In this document: positions 21,901 through 34,991 of the stretch, in pieces
Numbering within the stretch: the stretch's first letter is position 1
How the letters are laid out: the number at the start of each line of letters is the position of its first letter
Assembly (NCBI GenBank): GCA_963970005.1
Contig: CAXAMN010027472.1
Span: 160,107 to 224,106 of the forward strand
Reading direction: 5' to 3'
Length of the DNA: 64,000 nucleotides
From: Durusdinium trenchii
Lineage: Eukaryota > Sar > Dinophyceae > Suessiales > Symbiodiniaceae
Notes under the pieces: generated by a model
Seen by the model: the letters and a program-made list of their open reading frames with translations, nothing else
What the model was told of the DNA's origin: nothing
The model's database searches: none
Program-made: the position numbers and the translations under genes

Positions 21901-24900
21901 CCCGGAACCTCTAAGGAGCTGTCGTTCAGACACCCCGGATGCGGGGCCCTGGTATGGACTTCCAAGCGACGACGGTCGTCACCACTAACGAAGTCCCGGT
22001 CGGTTCACCGGTGTCGCCTGCACCGGAGGTGGGCGAGTCCCAGAGCGCAATGTCCGCAGCCAGGCCTCCATGCCTGGGAAGAGAGGTTGTTTGAGACCTG
22101 AGCTGGGACCTTAATTATGCATATATACATATATTGCAGATACGCAATATGGGATAGTATACCTAGATGTTCATTTGTCGAAACATGTTTTTATTGGTCA
22201 CGCGAATGATTTTTGGGTCGGACTTGTCAACTTCTCTAGGTGGGAAGTGTTGAGTCAGGAGGATCTGGAAACGCAAGGTTCGCTGTTCGACTGCCCTGCA
22301 AAGAGCATAAAAACATGGTGACTAAAAGCTTCGGGACCAGTTGCGTGTGTCACAAGACAATCCAACAGGGAGATACAGGGAGATCTCTTCGGGAGACCTC
22401 TCCAAAACACCCCTAGAAGAAGGACAATAGACCAAAGCCCATTGGGATTCCAGGTCTCCCTAGGGGTCTCCCTACTCTCATTTCAATTACACACCCAGTT
22501 GGTTGTTGGTTGAAGAAAGGGGTCATGATGATGATTCCCGCTGCGCTGCATGGACTGACGACTCAAGTGAGAGAGATGTCATGGGATCCGCCCTGCACGC
22601 CCGCAGGGACGGAGAACACATTCAAGGAGAGGCGCTGTTCAGCAAATGTGTTTGTAGACTCTTGATTCATCAAGCCACCAACAAATAGCCCTGAAAAAGG
22701 ATGTTCCAACTCAATTGGGGGGTGTTATTGATCAAGCATTATGTGTGTTTGTTTAGTTAAATTTAAGTTGTTTTGTTTTTGTCTTGTCTTGTTATTTTGT
22801 TTCTTTGTTTGTTTTGTCCAGATGATATGGCCAGCAACCAGAAGCTGTGAACTGACATGACGATGACGTGTCCGTCTGTGTGAAAACAATCAAGGAAAAA
22901 GTTCGTATGTCCCCCCTGTAGGTTGACCCTCAAAAACAATGCATGAAAACCCGTGACACTTGTCCATCTGCACCGCTCTACGGCAGAACGAAACGGCAGG
23001 TAGGCCAGGCGCTTTCGGGACTTTTCTCGTCTTGGCATGTCTTAATGGTGGGTGTTTCTACATAGGACTTGCACCGCTTGACTGCTTTAAATTTTAATGA
23101 AGAAAGAACTGACCTACTACCGGTGCTGGCGGTCCGAACACCGGCCTCACCCGGCCGGCTCCGCCGTTCCCTCGGTGTCGGCCCCCTCCCGTGCTGCCCA
23201 GGTGGCGAGGACCGGTGACCCCCCCGACACCCGCGGCGACGCACCTGGCGTGGGGAGGGAGGTCCGAGACGAGTGGCGCTTCGCGTCGCCAAGCAACGCG
23301 CGGGTCGTGTTCGATCCGAGATCGTGTGGCCAGAAACAGATGGTGTCGATGAACGGTCAACAAGAACAAGGCCTTCATTTGTTGGGCGTTTGAGAACTAT
23401 ATGTTAGCTATATATATACCACGGCCCAGGGAAAATAGGGGTGTCCAATAAACAGCGCATACACTGGGGTGCCGAAAGTTGCGCTTCTTAACTTCTAAAA
23501 CATCACAAACCCTTTCCCCTTATTAGAATCCTACGGCAACATGTCGACACCTAAGTTGTGGTCAGATTTCCACACCTGAAAACATAAGTATTATACATTT
23601 AAACGGGTGTGGAAATCTGACCGTGCTGTACCTGCCACGCAAAATGGACGTGCTAATCCGATCCGCTGTAGACCGCAAGTGTCATGTTGGAACAAGGTAA
23701 GAAGCATAAACTTTAGGGTTCTTGAAGTATGTGTTCCGATGGAGAAAAAAAAAACGGAACATTTCTCAAGTGTAGCACCTCTATTAAAGACAACCCATTG
23801 GTGGGCCTGGTGACGATGACTTTGGTGGCAGTTGTTCCATGCAAAAGTCATCGTTCTTCACTGGACCTTTGCTGAAACAAAACATGTTGTTTTATTTTCA
23901 GAAAGAACATCAACTATATAATTAACTATTATAACCAAATGGGTTCTGCTCAGCACGGGTGTAGCTTGTCTATTCAACAAAGTTTGACGACCAACAAGCA
24001 AATCAAGTTGTTCCTCGCGTGTCACACCCAACTGGGTGAGGGATACCAAAAAGGACCGGCATGAGAACAATATGAACACATATCCCAAACCATCCATGGG
24101 ACTGGAATAGTTACCTACATTGGGGTCACTTGAAAATGGAATTTTGATATAACTCAGCCCCATTTGTCTGGTCTGGGTATGGACACCTTTACAGTGTCAT
24201 TTCCCAACAAATGGAGGTCTGTCTGCCGTGCACGGTCGACTCATAGGGTACATACTGTAAGAATTCGACTTCGGCTGGGATGGGTTCTGTGAGCCTCCTC
24301 GGGATTTGGGGTCCTTGATCGTATGTTGATCTTCACTAAGCTTCCTTCAACCCCTACGGTCGTAAGAATCCAGGGCCCGAAATTCTTACAGGAAGGGCCA
24401 AATGCGGATCCAGACCGAATCTTTAGTATTCTTCAACCCCTACAAGATCTATAGGGTCGAATCCGAAACCCGAATGGGGACCGGGCTGATCGACCGGGCC
24501 TGAAGAGGCCCTGATCCGATCCGTCCGACCCTTAGAGCTGCCAACGAGGCACCCAGCAACGAAAGGCCCAGCAATGAAACCGCCACAGGCCATTCGCAGC
24601 CATTCCGGGCCACGGAAAGCTCAGAGTACAGGCGGTGGGCCGGCTCTTACACCCATCGGATGGATTGCGTTGATAAAGGTCATTCATCTTATCCTACCTG
24701 CATGTCAAGTGGTGTAGGTGAAACTTGTGTGTGATTCTGATTTTATCCCGTTACCAGTAACAGTTGGTGATCCAGGTTAGTAGAGGCCCTTCTCCAAAAA
24801 GTCACAATCTTCTACCAACTGTCACTTGTGGTGGGAGACACCCTCTGTGTGACTATGTCACTGAACAAAGTTTTACCGGTTTCAAACACACCCCCTTGTG

Positions 24901-27900
24901 ACTTTTCGGCGGTTTCACACCACCTTCTATGCGTAATGTGGCAATGCGTGTCTTTCAATCAACAAGTACCGAGGTAGAGTTGCAGTTTTAATCCCTATGG
25001 ATCCACATACCCTCTGAGAAGGAAAAACACAGTGATCATGAATGGATGCTAAACACATAAGAAAGAACTGTGATCATCAATGGATGTCACTGGTCAAAGA
25101 AACTCCCCACGCTTGGCTTTTGAGAAGTTCACTGACGAACGCAAAACACCTGCTCCGGGTGCTTTTTGCGGTGTGCAGGGGGAAGCCATCAGTTCGACAC
25201 CCTGGTAAAAGATGGTAAATGGATGTAAAAGGATACACATTGACTCAACACCTTAATTAGTCATTTGGAGCGTCAGATTTGTTCACCCATATTTAGAGCG
25301 TATGTTCCCCACTGAAGTCCTCCAGCTTCCAATGCTTCTGAACCAGTTGGTTATCCAACGGACCTTGTGCGGGTCACCGACCACCGCGACCGACCGCGTC
25401 ACGCGTCACGCGTCAGGCGTTGTTCAAGCCCAGACACCAAGAGCACGGCCAGTAGGGTGGGTAGCACCGAGATCTACAGGGCGTAGCACCGCGGGGTGGG
25501 AACCACACCAGGCCATTCGGTGTTTTTCATTACTGCTGAGGTGGAGGAAAAACGCACCAGTACGCCGAATTGATGCTGCAGGGTCGGTTTTGATCAATCT
25601 CACCTCTCTTGGATACGAAGGATTCGTAGTCATAAGCTTATCCCCACAAGAAGTCGGGACGTAGGAAATATCACTGCAAATGATGGATATACGATCTAAG
25701 CGTTTGCAAAGAGTTGTAGCCTGGGCGGGTGAGTGGGAACCCCATTGATATTTAATATTAATATACAGTGTACAGTGACAAATGATACCAGTTGTTTGTT
25801 AGATTGTTTATACCCAACAAATATGCATAAAACACTGCAAATACCAATCAAAACCAAAAGAGGTAGACATTTGGGAGGGGGGTACCATATATTATATATA
25901 TAAATATATATATATATATTGTTATATCCTACAAGTCCAGTCTGACCCCGTACGTGTTCTGTTACTCCTTGAGTAATGTGTTTCTACCACCAACTCCCAA
26001 ATGAGGTCAAACTGACTGGTAGGGTGTTGGCGGAGCCCCCCCTGTTTGGGGGTTCGTCGAATCTCACTCAATCACGGAATCCAGCAGGTGTTTGGGGACT
26101 CTGCGTTGGGTCCAAAGCAGTAACTAGTGGATGATGGTTCAGTTGCAGGCCTTGTCCCAAAAAATAGCGATCATTGCTTACGGACCTGTTACAGGTCAGT
26201 TCGGACCCCAAACTATGTCCAGTCCCAAAACGGATGGTCTGCCGGGGCGGGCAGGACTCTTCCCCTCTTCCCCTGCTCCGTCCCGAGCATCGTTCCCGCC
26301 TCCTCAGCCGCGCCGCGGAGTTCCAAGGCCTCTGCCACTGGCCCCGGCTGGCTCGCGCGAGCTGCGGTGCCTGCGGTGCCTGCGGTGTTCCCGCTGGGCC
26401 CACACAGCAAGCCAATCCTCAGCGCAAGGTCCCTGTGTCTCTGCTGTCGAAACCCCTGTGTCTTTTTGTACGCACATGGAACCTGGAACCTGGCGTGGAG
26501 CAAGGAAGACTGATGCTTTTCTCTCTACAACCGGATGTTTTTTTGGTTGTGTGTTTTCAGGTTCCATGTGACCTTTTTGGCGACAGAATGATTAATATAA
26601 TGATACCAGCAAGCCTGACAATGAGTTACACATACCCCAAGGTCCGTATTTAGGTCTGTAGTGCAAACAAACGCCTATGACCTATACAACCGGTTTTCAT
26701 ATTCACCGCAAGTGTCGAACAAACAGGTTGAGTAAATTGGGAACCACGGAAGTTCAAGCTGCGCGTTCTTGGAGCATTAGCAGCACCGTATACCTAGAAC
26801 CTTGAGTCACCCCCTGTTGTGATGCCCAAACCATGGTCTTTTCATGTCTTTTCCGATCACCAAGGTCATGTCACAATGTCTAGGTTCAAGGCATCCACAG
26901 CATTCAAAACACCGCACTGAAGATGACAGGGAGCTTGGGGATGGCATTACACAAGCCTAGGGACTTGTTTTCAAGCGTATTTGCCTCAAACGTGGACCGT
27001 GGAACTATTGAATTTCCCTCAAAATCACATGAACCCTAGGGATCCAAGTACCTTCTCAGGTACGGTGATTGGAGGCACTGTTATGTAGCTTTGGAGGGTC
27101 CAGTCGTACCTTCTGAGGTTCGGTACGACTGGATCCCTAGGGGAACACAAGGACCACTAAAGAACGGCCGTGTTCTTTTTGGTCAAGCATGCTTACACAC
27201 TGGACATTTGCTTACACACTGTGTCCGCATTTAACAGTTGCTCCCCCCCACACCAACAGTTGCTCCTCCTTCGTCAACACGTAGGACCACGTAGGACTGA
27301 AAGAAATCACCAACCTGCGCCTACCCAAACCACTCACCGGTTTGGTCATTTGTCCATACCGTTGCTGGTGAAAAACAACAGGTCGGCAGTTCAATTGTGG
27401 CCAAAGCGCAAGAGGAGCAGCGTGCCCAGCAAAAGCCACGGAAAGTTCTGGCAGCCCGGTGGCCTTGCGTGTCGGCCGCAAAAAGCCGACCACGGCACGA
27501 GGAGGAACCGCTGTCAATCTAACATGAACTGAGTCTGGTGGCTTTATATTTGGTAGCTTCATATGGGGGAAACATCAGAAACAAACGCTGCTGTGGCCTG
27601 TGTTTTTTTCTAAGGCTTTTGTGGGTTGTAAAGTTATAAGATTATCATAGATTATCATGTCTGCAAACTGTCCTTGAATGGTTTTCGTGGCTCTGCTTCT
27701 CACATCCTCCGAAGGTATCTAGATCGGCCACCGCCCTGTGCCCTGTTGGGATCCAGGGATCCACCGTATTCCACCGTACCGGTTTGGTCTCCGGTCGACG
27801 CACTGGGCGTGTGGACACACTGAACACCCGGCCACCTTGGAGGGCCTCAGATCCATACCGGCCATCACGACATCTGTGCGGTGAAAACCTTTGAAGCAGC

Positions 27901-30900
27901 AGTGTTCATGTCAGGCTGATGATCTATGGAGGAAGTCCGGGAGGCCCCCAGAACATCCAGTGGTGACCTAAGATCACATGGTGAAGCCGGGATCCACTGG
28001 GAAGTGTCGCACAGTCGCTGCGTCGCGCGTTTCTATGTACGATGACATCGGAAATTGAGATTCCAAAAATCAGACATGGGCTTTTGGTGTGGACACCAAC
28101 CTAAATGATCCCCCTAAATGGCTTGCAAAGGACACTCGTCTAGCTGGATCTTCCGAGCAGAATTTCTGCCCTCCATATGATCAGCATCCACATACTGTAT
28201 ATGTTCAGCAGTGTTCAGCATCCACGTTGATCTTTTAAAAAGATACCCAAACACTCCATATGTGTTAAATATATGGGCTACATTGACCCCCAAAAAATAA
28301 CCAAATGTAGGCAAATATATCGCATACATGAAGTGTCTGGGAATGTCTGGGATATATTTTACTGTATGCAATTCCCTCCCCCCATTAAACACTCGTTTTC
28401 TCCACCACTCAGTGGTTTTCGGGTCGATGTTCGTCTGCAAAATGAGACTGGACAATGCTTCAAAAGCTCAAGGCTCGAACTCCAAAATAGGTAACCCTCG
28501 CTGCAGCCCATTTCCTTGACCTGCTGGCCATTCAGAGTACTATTTCAGGTTGAGTGAATCATGTAATCAATACCACTCTTCCGCACCGATTCCTCTATAT
28601 AGCTTCCCTGCTCAGATTCCATTCCCGCGCCCGGCGGAGACCGCCTCTCCGCCTCTCCCTGCGACGGTCCACACGGCGGCGGCGACCGCACGCGCCTCTC
28701 TCTGCCCAAATGACAGGTGAGCAACAAGTAGGCGCCCGGATGTCGTTGAGAGTTCACCTGCTCCACTCGCGGTGCGCGAACACTCTCCACTCGTCGGTGT
28801 TGAGCGGTCATGTCGGCGACGAGTCAGGGCCTGTCCAGGTATCCCATAATTTCCACTTGTGCCCCTTCTGGATGCTTGTCATCCAATTATATTGAAATGA
28901 TCAACACCCTTTGAATTTCTGAACCCTCTTCCTTGCCTGGTCTGACCACTCCTTCCTCCCCTTCGTTTAGCCCTGGATTCCCCGGAACAGCCGCCTGTCG
29001 CAAGGCCTCCTGCAGTGTGATCTGCAGCTGTTGCAGGTTCCCCGCCAGACGCTTCAGGCGCTCGCCCGACGCTTCTCCGGCCCTTGCGGCCCCAGGAGCG
29101 CCCGCAGCGGCACCCGCAGGGGCGCGGAAGCGCGAAGGCACGCTGGGGAGATCGGTGGCCGGTGGGAGGCCATAGAGACCAAAGTAGAAGGCTTGGAGCA
29201 TGGCTTCTCGATCCATAAAGGGAACCTGAGAAGGCGGGCTGGGGCGAGAGCGAGTACATGGGAGCGAGTTCGTTAGGAGCGATTCCTGGAATTGATGATC
29301 TAGGAATCTAGTAGGTTGGATGCTATTGAGTAGTCACAGCAAATGTTTAGAGTCAAACTCTCTTGGACCATGTACCACTGTACCACATGCTGAAGCGCCC
29401 GTCCGTCTTTCCTTCCCAAGGTATCAACTCAGAATCACAACAGTTCAAAGCCCCCGGGGTCAAATCACATGTGCAAAAATTGCAATAACGTGTATTCTAA
29501 CATAGTTGAAGTCTCAAAGGGCTTTGAGGCACGAATAGCCAACCTGAGCAGTGGTCAAAGGGATGAACAACTAGTTGTACAATGAATCTCTTGCCAGGAG
29601 TTGGCAGCATCTCACCTTTTCCAGCACTTTTTCACTGGGAGCAGCTCTACTGCTCACATAGTTCGCCGCAATCGCCCATTCACTGGGTGTGCAGCGCTGT
29701 TGGATTCGCGGGGTCAATCATCTATCATCAATCTTCTTATTTGTGTGATCCTCCAAAAGGTCGTGATGGGCCTTTGGGAAAAAATTGGCCTTTCAATCCT
29801 TTACCTCAAACCAATCCCAACATATCCAAAACTTGCATCTCCATTCAGCCCATGTCAGCCCATTTCCCAGTCTGCATGCTTTGAAAAAACACAATCAACC
29901 TCAGAACTGGGATCCCAACGTTTTTTCAAGTGCTCCGAACGAACTCCAAAATCCCGATCCCCCCGCAAAACAAAAGATGAAGGTGCAAGTGATTCACCCA
30001 CAAACACCCGGCCAGTGGGGGGACTAATTTACTTAGTCATCTCCCCACCTCCAGGTCCATTTTCCCAAGCTGAAAAAGCAAGCCGGCCCGGACGCCGCTG
30101 AGGGTCGCACTTGGGCATCCAGCGCCGAGTCTAGAAGCTCGGCCCAGCCCAAGGCCCGCTCCTGGTGGTTTCAACGACCCGTGCAGGATGAATAATCCCC
30201 ACAAAAAATGACATTTACTTCGAGTGATCCCCACCATGACATTTCAAAACAGCCACGTTGACATCACCCTCGTTGTGTATTTCAGCCCATAGCACAAGTC
30301 CTTCAGCGCCATACTGTTTTGTCCGAAGCGAATGCTTTCATCAGGAGACCTGTGCCCAACTAATGATACAACCCAGATCCTCCGGTTGTGCGTTGTGGTT
30401 GTGTGCTGTGATTGTGTTGTGATTCTGTGTTGTGGTTGTGTGTTTGTGGTTGCGTTTGTGATTGTGTTTGTGGTTGTGCTTGTGGTTGCGTCTTTGTCGT
30501 TGTGGCTGTGGTTGTGTTTGTGGTTGTGTGCTTGTCATTGCGTGTTTGTGATTGTGGCTGTAGTTGTGTTTGTGGTTGGGTGTCTGTGATGGTGTGTGTG
30601 GTTGTGTGTTTGCGGTTGTGTTTGTGGTTGTGTGTTTGTGGTTGTGTGTTTGTGATTGTGTGTTTGTGTTGTGTGTTTGTGGTTGTGTGTCTGTGGTTGT
30701 GTTTTTGTGGTTGTGTTTTTGTGGTTGTGTGTTTGTGGTTGTGTCTTTGTGGTTGTGTGCTTGTGGTTGTGTGTTTGTGGTTGTGTGTTTGTGGTTGTGT
30801 GTTTGCGGTTGTGTGTTTGCGGTTGTGTGTTTGCGGTTGTGTGTTTGTGGTTGTGTGTTTGTGGTTGTGTTTGTTGGTGTGTGTTTGTGAATGTGTTGGT

Positions 30901-33900
30901 GGTTGTGTGTTTGTGGTTGCGTGTTTGTGATTGTGTTTGTAGTGTGTCTGTGATTGTGTTTGTGGTTGCGTGTTTGTGGTTGTGTGTTTGTGGTTGTGTT
31001 TGTGGTTATGTGTTTGTGGTTGTGTTTTTGGCTATATGTTTGTGATTGTGTCTGTGGCTGTGTGCTGTGGTTGAGGTCCGGCAGGGAACACTTGGGCCTG
31101 GAGCTCGCAGTTGAGGTCCGGCAGAGAACCCTGGGCGCGGCGATGGTCGTGGTTGAGGTCCGGCAGGGAACACTGGGCGTGGATGGTCGTGGTTGAGGTC
31201 CGGCAGGGAACACTGGGCGTAGATGGTCGTGGTTGAGGTCCGACAGGGAACACTGGACGCCGAGGGTCGTGGTTGAGGTCCGGCAGGGAACACTGGGCGC
31301 CGATGGTCGTGGTTGAGGTCCGGCAGGGAACACTGGGCGTGAATGGTCGTGGTTGAGGTCCGGCAGGGAACACTGGACGTGGATGGTCGTGGTTGAGGTC
31401 CGGCAGGGAACACTGGACGTGGTTGGTCGTGGTTGAGGTCCAGCGGAGGAGGACGAGGAGGAGGAGAGGGAGAAGGAGGAGGAGGCGGAGGAGGAGATGG
31501 GGCTGACACAAAATCTAACAACCCTCACCACCCACAACGATGGGGTCCAACTCTTATAGGAAAAAGCATGGAACCCCAATATCGAGAGTCAAGCTATAGC
31601 TATATACTTTCTATATATCTTTCTATGGTGTACACCGCCAGAAATCCAAAACCTCTGAGAATCCCCCCCGACCCCGGGTGGCCGGAATTGAAAGGCGCCG
31701 CTGCCGCCTCCCTCGACCCAGTACGAGGCGTTCGCTTCCCTTGGGACTCGAGAACTCGAAAAAGGCACCCATCTCCAATTCCTGGGGTTTGCGTGTGAAT
31801 TACGGGGTGCCGGGTGCCCACCAACTCCATGAATTTTGGGCCTTTGAATTTTCCCAGGGGTCTAGACAATTAGATCGGGCCGCCGGTTCCACCACCCGCG
31901 TCCGCTCCACCGCTGCCGTGCCTCACCGCGGCGACTGCCCTCGTGGAGGCGCCGGAAGATCTCCTCCAAGCCCGCCGTGTAGGAGCGCATACCGCGCTCC
32001 GCGCCGTTCTGCACGCCTGTCCGCGCCGTGCAGAACGTGTGGTCAGAAGTGAGTGCCCACAACCGCCAAATCACGGCTGTGGAGAAGGGTGTTTTTTTTG
32101 TCTGAGTTGATTTGTTTTTGTTGGTTGGGTGAATTTGTTGGTTGAGAAGAGTGCTTTGCTTGGGGGGTGGTCGAGAGAACAAAAGCCAATATCGAAATCT
32201 TCGATGTGCTGGAGACATGTCCTCTTCTGAAGATCCTCAGAGATTTCAGACTCATCATCAGCATCAAAAACTCAGAAATGTGCTATAGTATCTATAGTTT
32301 GGCAACTCGCATACTCTGCTCGCAGGTCCGCTATAGCCAAGTTGGTATCTGGACCATCCTGGCAAGAGTGGCTATATATACCTAGATCGAGCTACAGCTT
32401 GACTTTTGGAGTCAGAGACAGACCTGGACTCTACCTAAAGATGGTGTCCTGTCATGGGAGATCCTGTCTTGGTAGTGGGCTGGGTAGTCCAGCCAGCACA
32501 TGTCCAGGATGGTCGTGGTAAGCTTATTTCTGCGTTCGGTCGACCGCTCCTTAAGATTCAAATTCAGACCTGGACCGACGCCTGCGCAAACAGGCCAAGT
32601 CCAGTCTACCCCCACAAAAGGGACCCTAATAGTTGCTCACGACTGTGGGGTAGGGGTGTCATAGGGTTCCCACATGACACCCCCACTTCACCCCCATTGC
32701 TTTTGGACATGCTTAATACATTCAACACTTCAGTGTTCACAGCGCAGGGCCACCGACCACCTCGGCTCTTCTCTTTGCCCTTCGCCATTCGCGTGGAGGA
32801 CTCTCGGCGCGTGATACGGCGATGGTGTGCACGAAGAAAAGAACGCGAGACACCTCTGTTTACGTAAAGGCTGTCAGGGGCGGAAGCGGTGCCGTCTGTT
32901 TGGTGTTGCTTCATTCTTTGTGGCGATCTTGACGGATCACTCGGAGGATTCCTTTGGAGGTGGCACTAGAGATAAGTAAAAACCCATAAAAACCCTTTAA
33001 GAGATCAGTTCCCAGAACCGTTCCTGGATTCCTAGAGCAGTAATTTGTCCGGAGAGTTCTCCTGCTCGAGTTCTCCTGCTTTATGCTACTTCTCCTGTGT
33101 GCTCTACGAGTAGCGCCTGTGAGTCTTCCCTGATAAGTTATCTTCCTTTGGTCCTTTCTCGTGTTCCATCATTCCATTTGAACGTAAGCTCGGAATTGAC
33201 TAGTTGATGAACTTAATGCTGAACATTTAATGAGCATGCAGCATGCAGCATCATGTTGATGGTTCGAGCTGTAGTGGCTGGTGGTTGCACAGTGGGGCAG
33301 CTAAATGAGAAAACAAGAATGCTCAAACAAACATCTTTCTGTAAGCTTTCCGAGCATCCAAACCTATTTCTATGGCAGGTGCGTGCCTGAGCCCATACAG
33401 AAAATACAGTCAAGGTTTGAGACACGAGAGCGTCTCAAAAGGGTAAGGGGGCAAACTCTGGATCCTTGAACCTCTTCCAACATACATTAAGATGTTCAGA
33501 ACGCTGATCATTGATCGTACACGAACAAATTATATATATATGATATATATATATATAGGCAGTATAATTATTATATAAGCTATTTTATAAGTATAGTATA
33601 GTGTTGTCCTTTTGCCCATCCCTCGCAGCTAGCTTCAAAACCCTCAGCGGCGCGGCGTTCTCTGCTGTTCGAACAAATTCATCCCGGAGCCGCTGGCGCC
33701 GCGAGGCCGCGTTGTTCCACGAGGGCGTCCGGTCATAACTGGAGAAGAACATCAGGCAGTCTGAAAGGTTTTTGGAATGAGCCACTGTATAGCAATTTGC
33801 TGACTTTAAATTAGACTTATCCTTTTGACTAGCAAACAGGCGTCGTGGTTGGACCTGTTTCCAGGTTGAAAGGTGCAACGCCCTGGCCACCTGAACCCTT

Positions 33901-34944
33901 TCACCACCGTGTTCATTGGTCCATATGATGAACCAGTGAATCCCATGTTCGGCCCTGGCTCACCAGCGATCTGCTATCTGTGTTGCGCATTGTTCACCCA
34001 TGTTCCAAAGCAATCTTCCCTCAACAATGGCAAGGGCATTCAACCCCTAGAGTGAGATTGTTAGGACATTTCAGGGATCAATTTGTTTTTATCTGATCTT
34101 TCGTACAAAGAACCATGAATTGCTGGCCACACAGAAAGTGGATCCATCTAATGCACTAGCCTATCTGCTGGGGTCTTGGGAGTATGCTCATGTACTAAAA
34201 GGAGTGGTGTTTTCGATCAAAAACTGCCACTGCCAGTCACGCCAAGGGCCTTAGAGAACCGCCGATCGGCAACTGTTTGATTCGATGTTCAACATGGTTC
34301 CAAGTTCTATAATATCTCTCTCTATTTATATAATATATATATACTGAAACAACAATCCTGGTGGATCTTGGATTTGCTTGGGACCTCAACATAAAAAAAG
34401 AAAACAAACAATTGTTTTTCCTGACAAAACGTTTATTGGGAAAATAGACATGACACGATCCGCAAATCCAAGGGTGGCGCCTTCCCGGTCTCATCCCATG
34501 CCGAGAAACTGAACTCTGACAAAGCGAAGCCCTTCAATCACGACAAATCATGCACATCCACCATCGTAACCCAAACACTCCATGGGACTGGTATTAATGC
34601 CTACATTTGACCCTTGAAACCACACCAACGGAGGCAATTTGTATGGCATTCAGATGGAGGGTCTCAGCACCAAAAAGACCATCGATTCATCAAAACAAGT
34701 TGTGCTGGTTGACTGGCTAGGCTTGCCCTGAGTCGTGGAGAGGCTAGACCTGCACCTGTGTCCGATAAAGCACAAAGGACGCTCCTGAAACTCTCCTCGA
34801 TGATTTGTGTGGTGCGGCCTGCCTGGCACGGATTGATGGGGGAATGAGGGTCGGAGTGACAGCATGGGGTGCAGTCATAACAGGGGTTTATAGAAAACAG
34901 TCATAACACATGTGAAGTGCATACAGTCTGTGCTGTATATACCC

Positions 34945-34991
<47 letters not shown>

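Noticed and set aside
30341-31579. 412-codon minus ORF and several plus ORFs rich in Cys/Val/Trp
   Set aside because: They lie within the TG-rich and 40-bp minisatellites; composition is pure repeat and no splice sites frame them.
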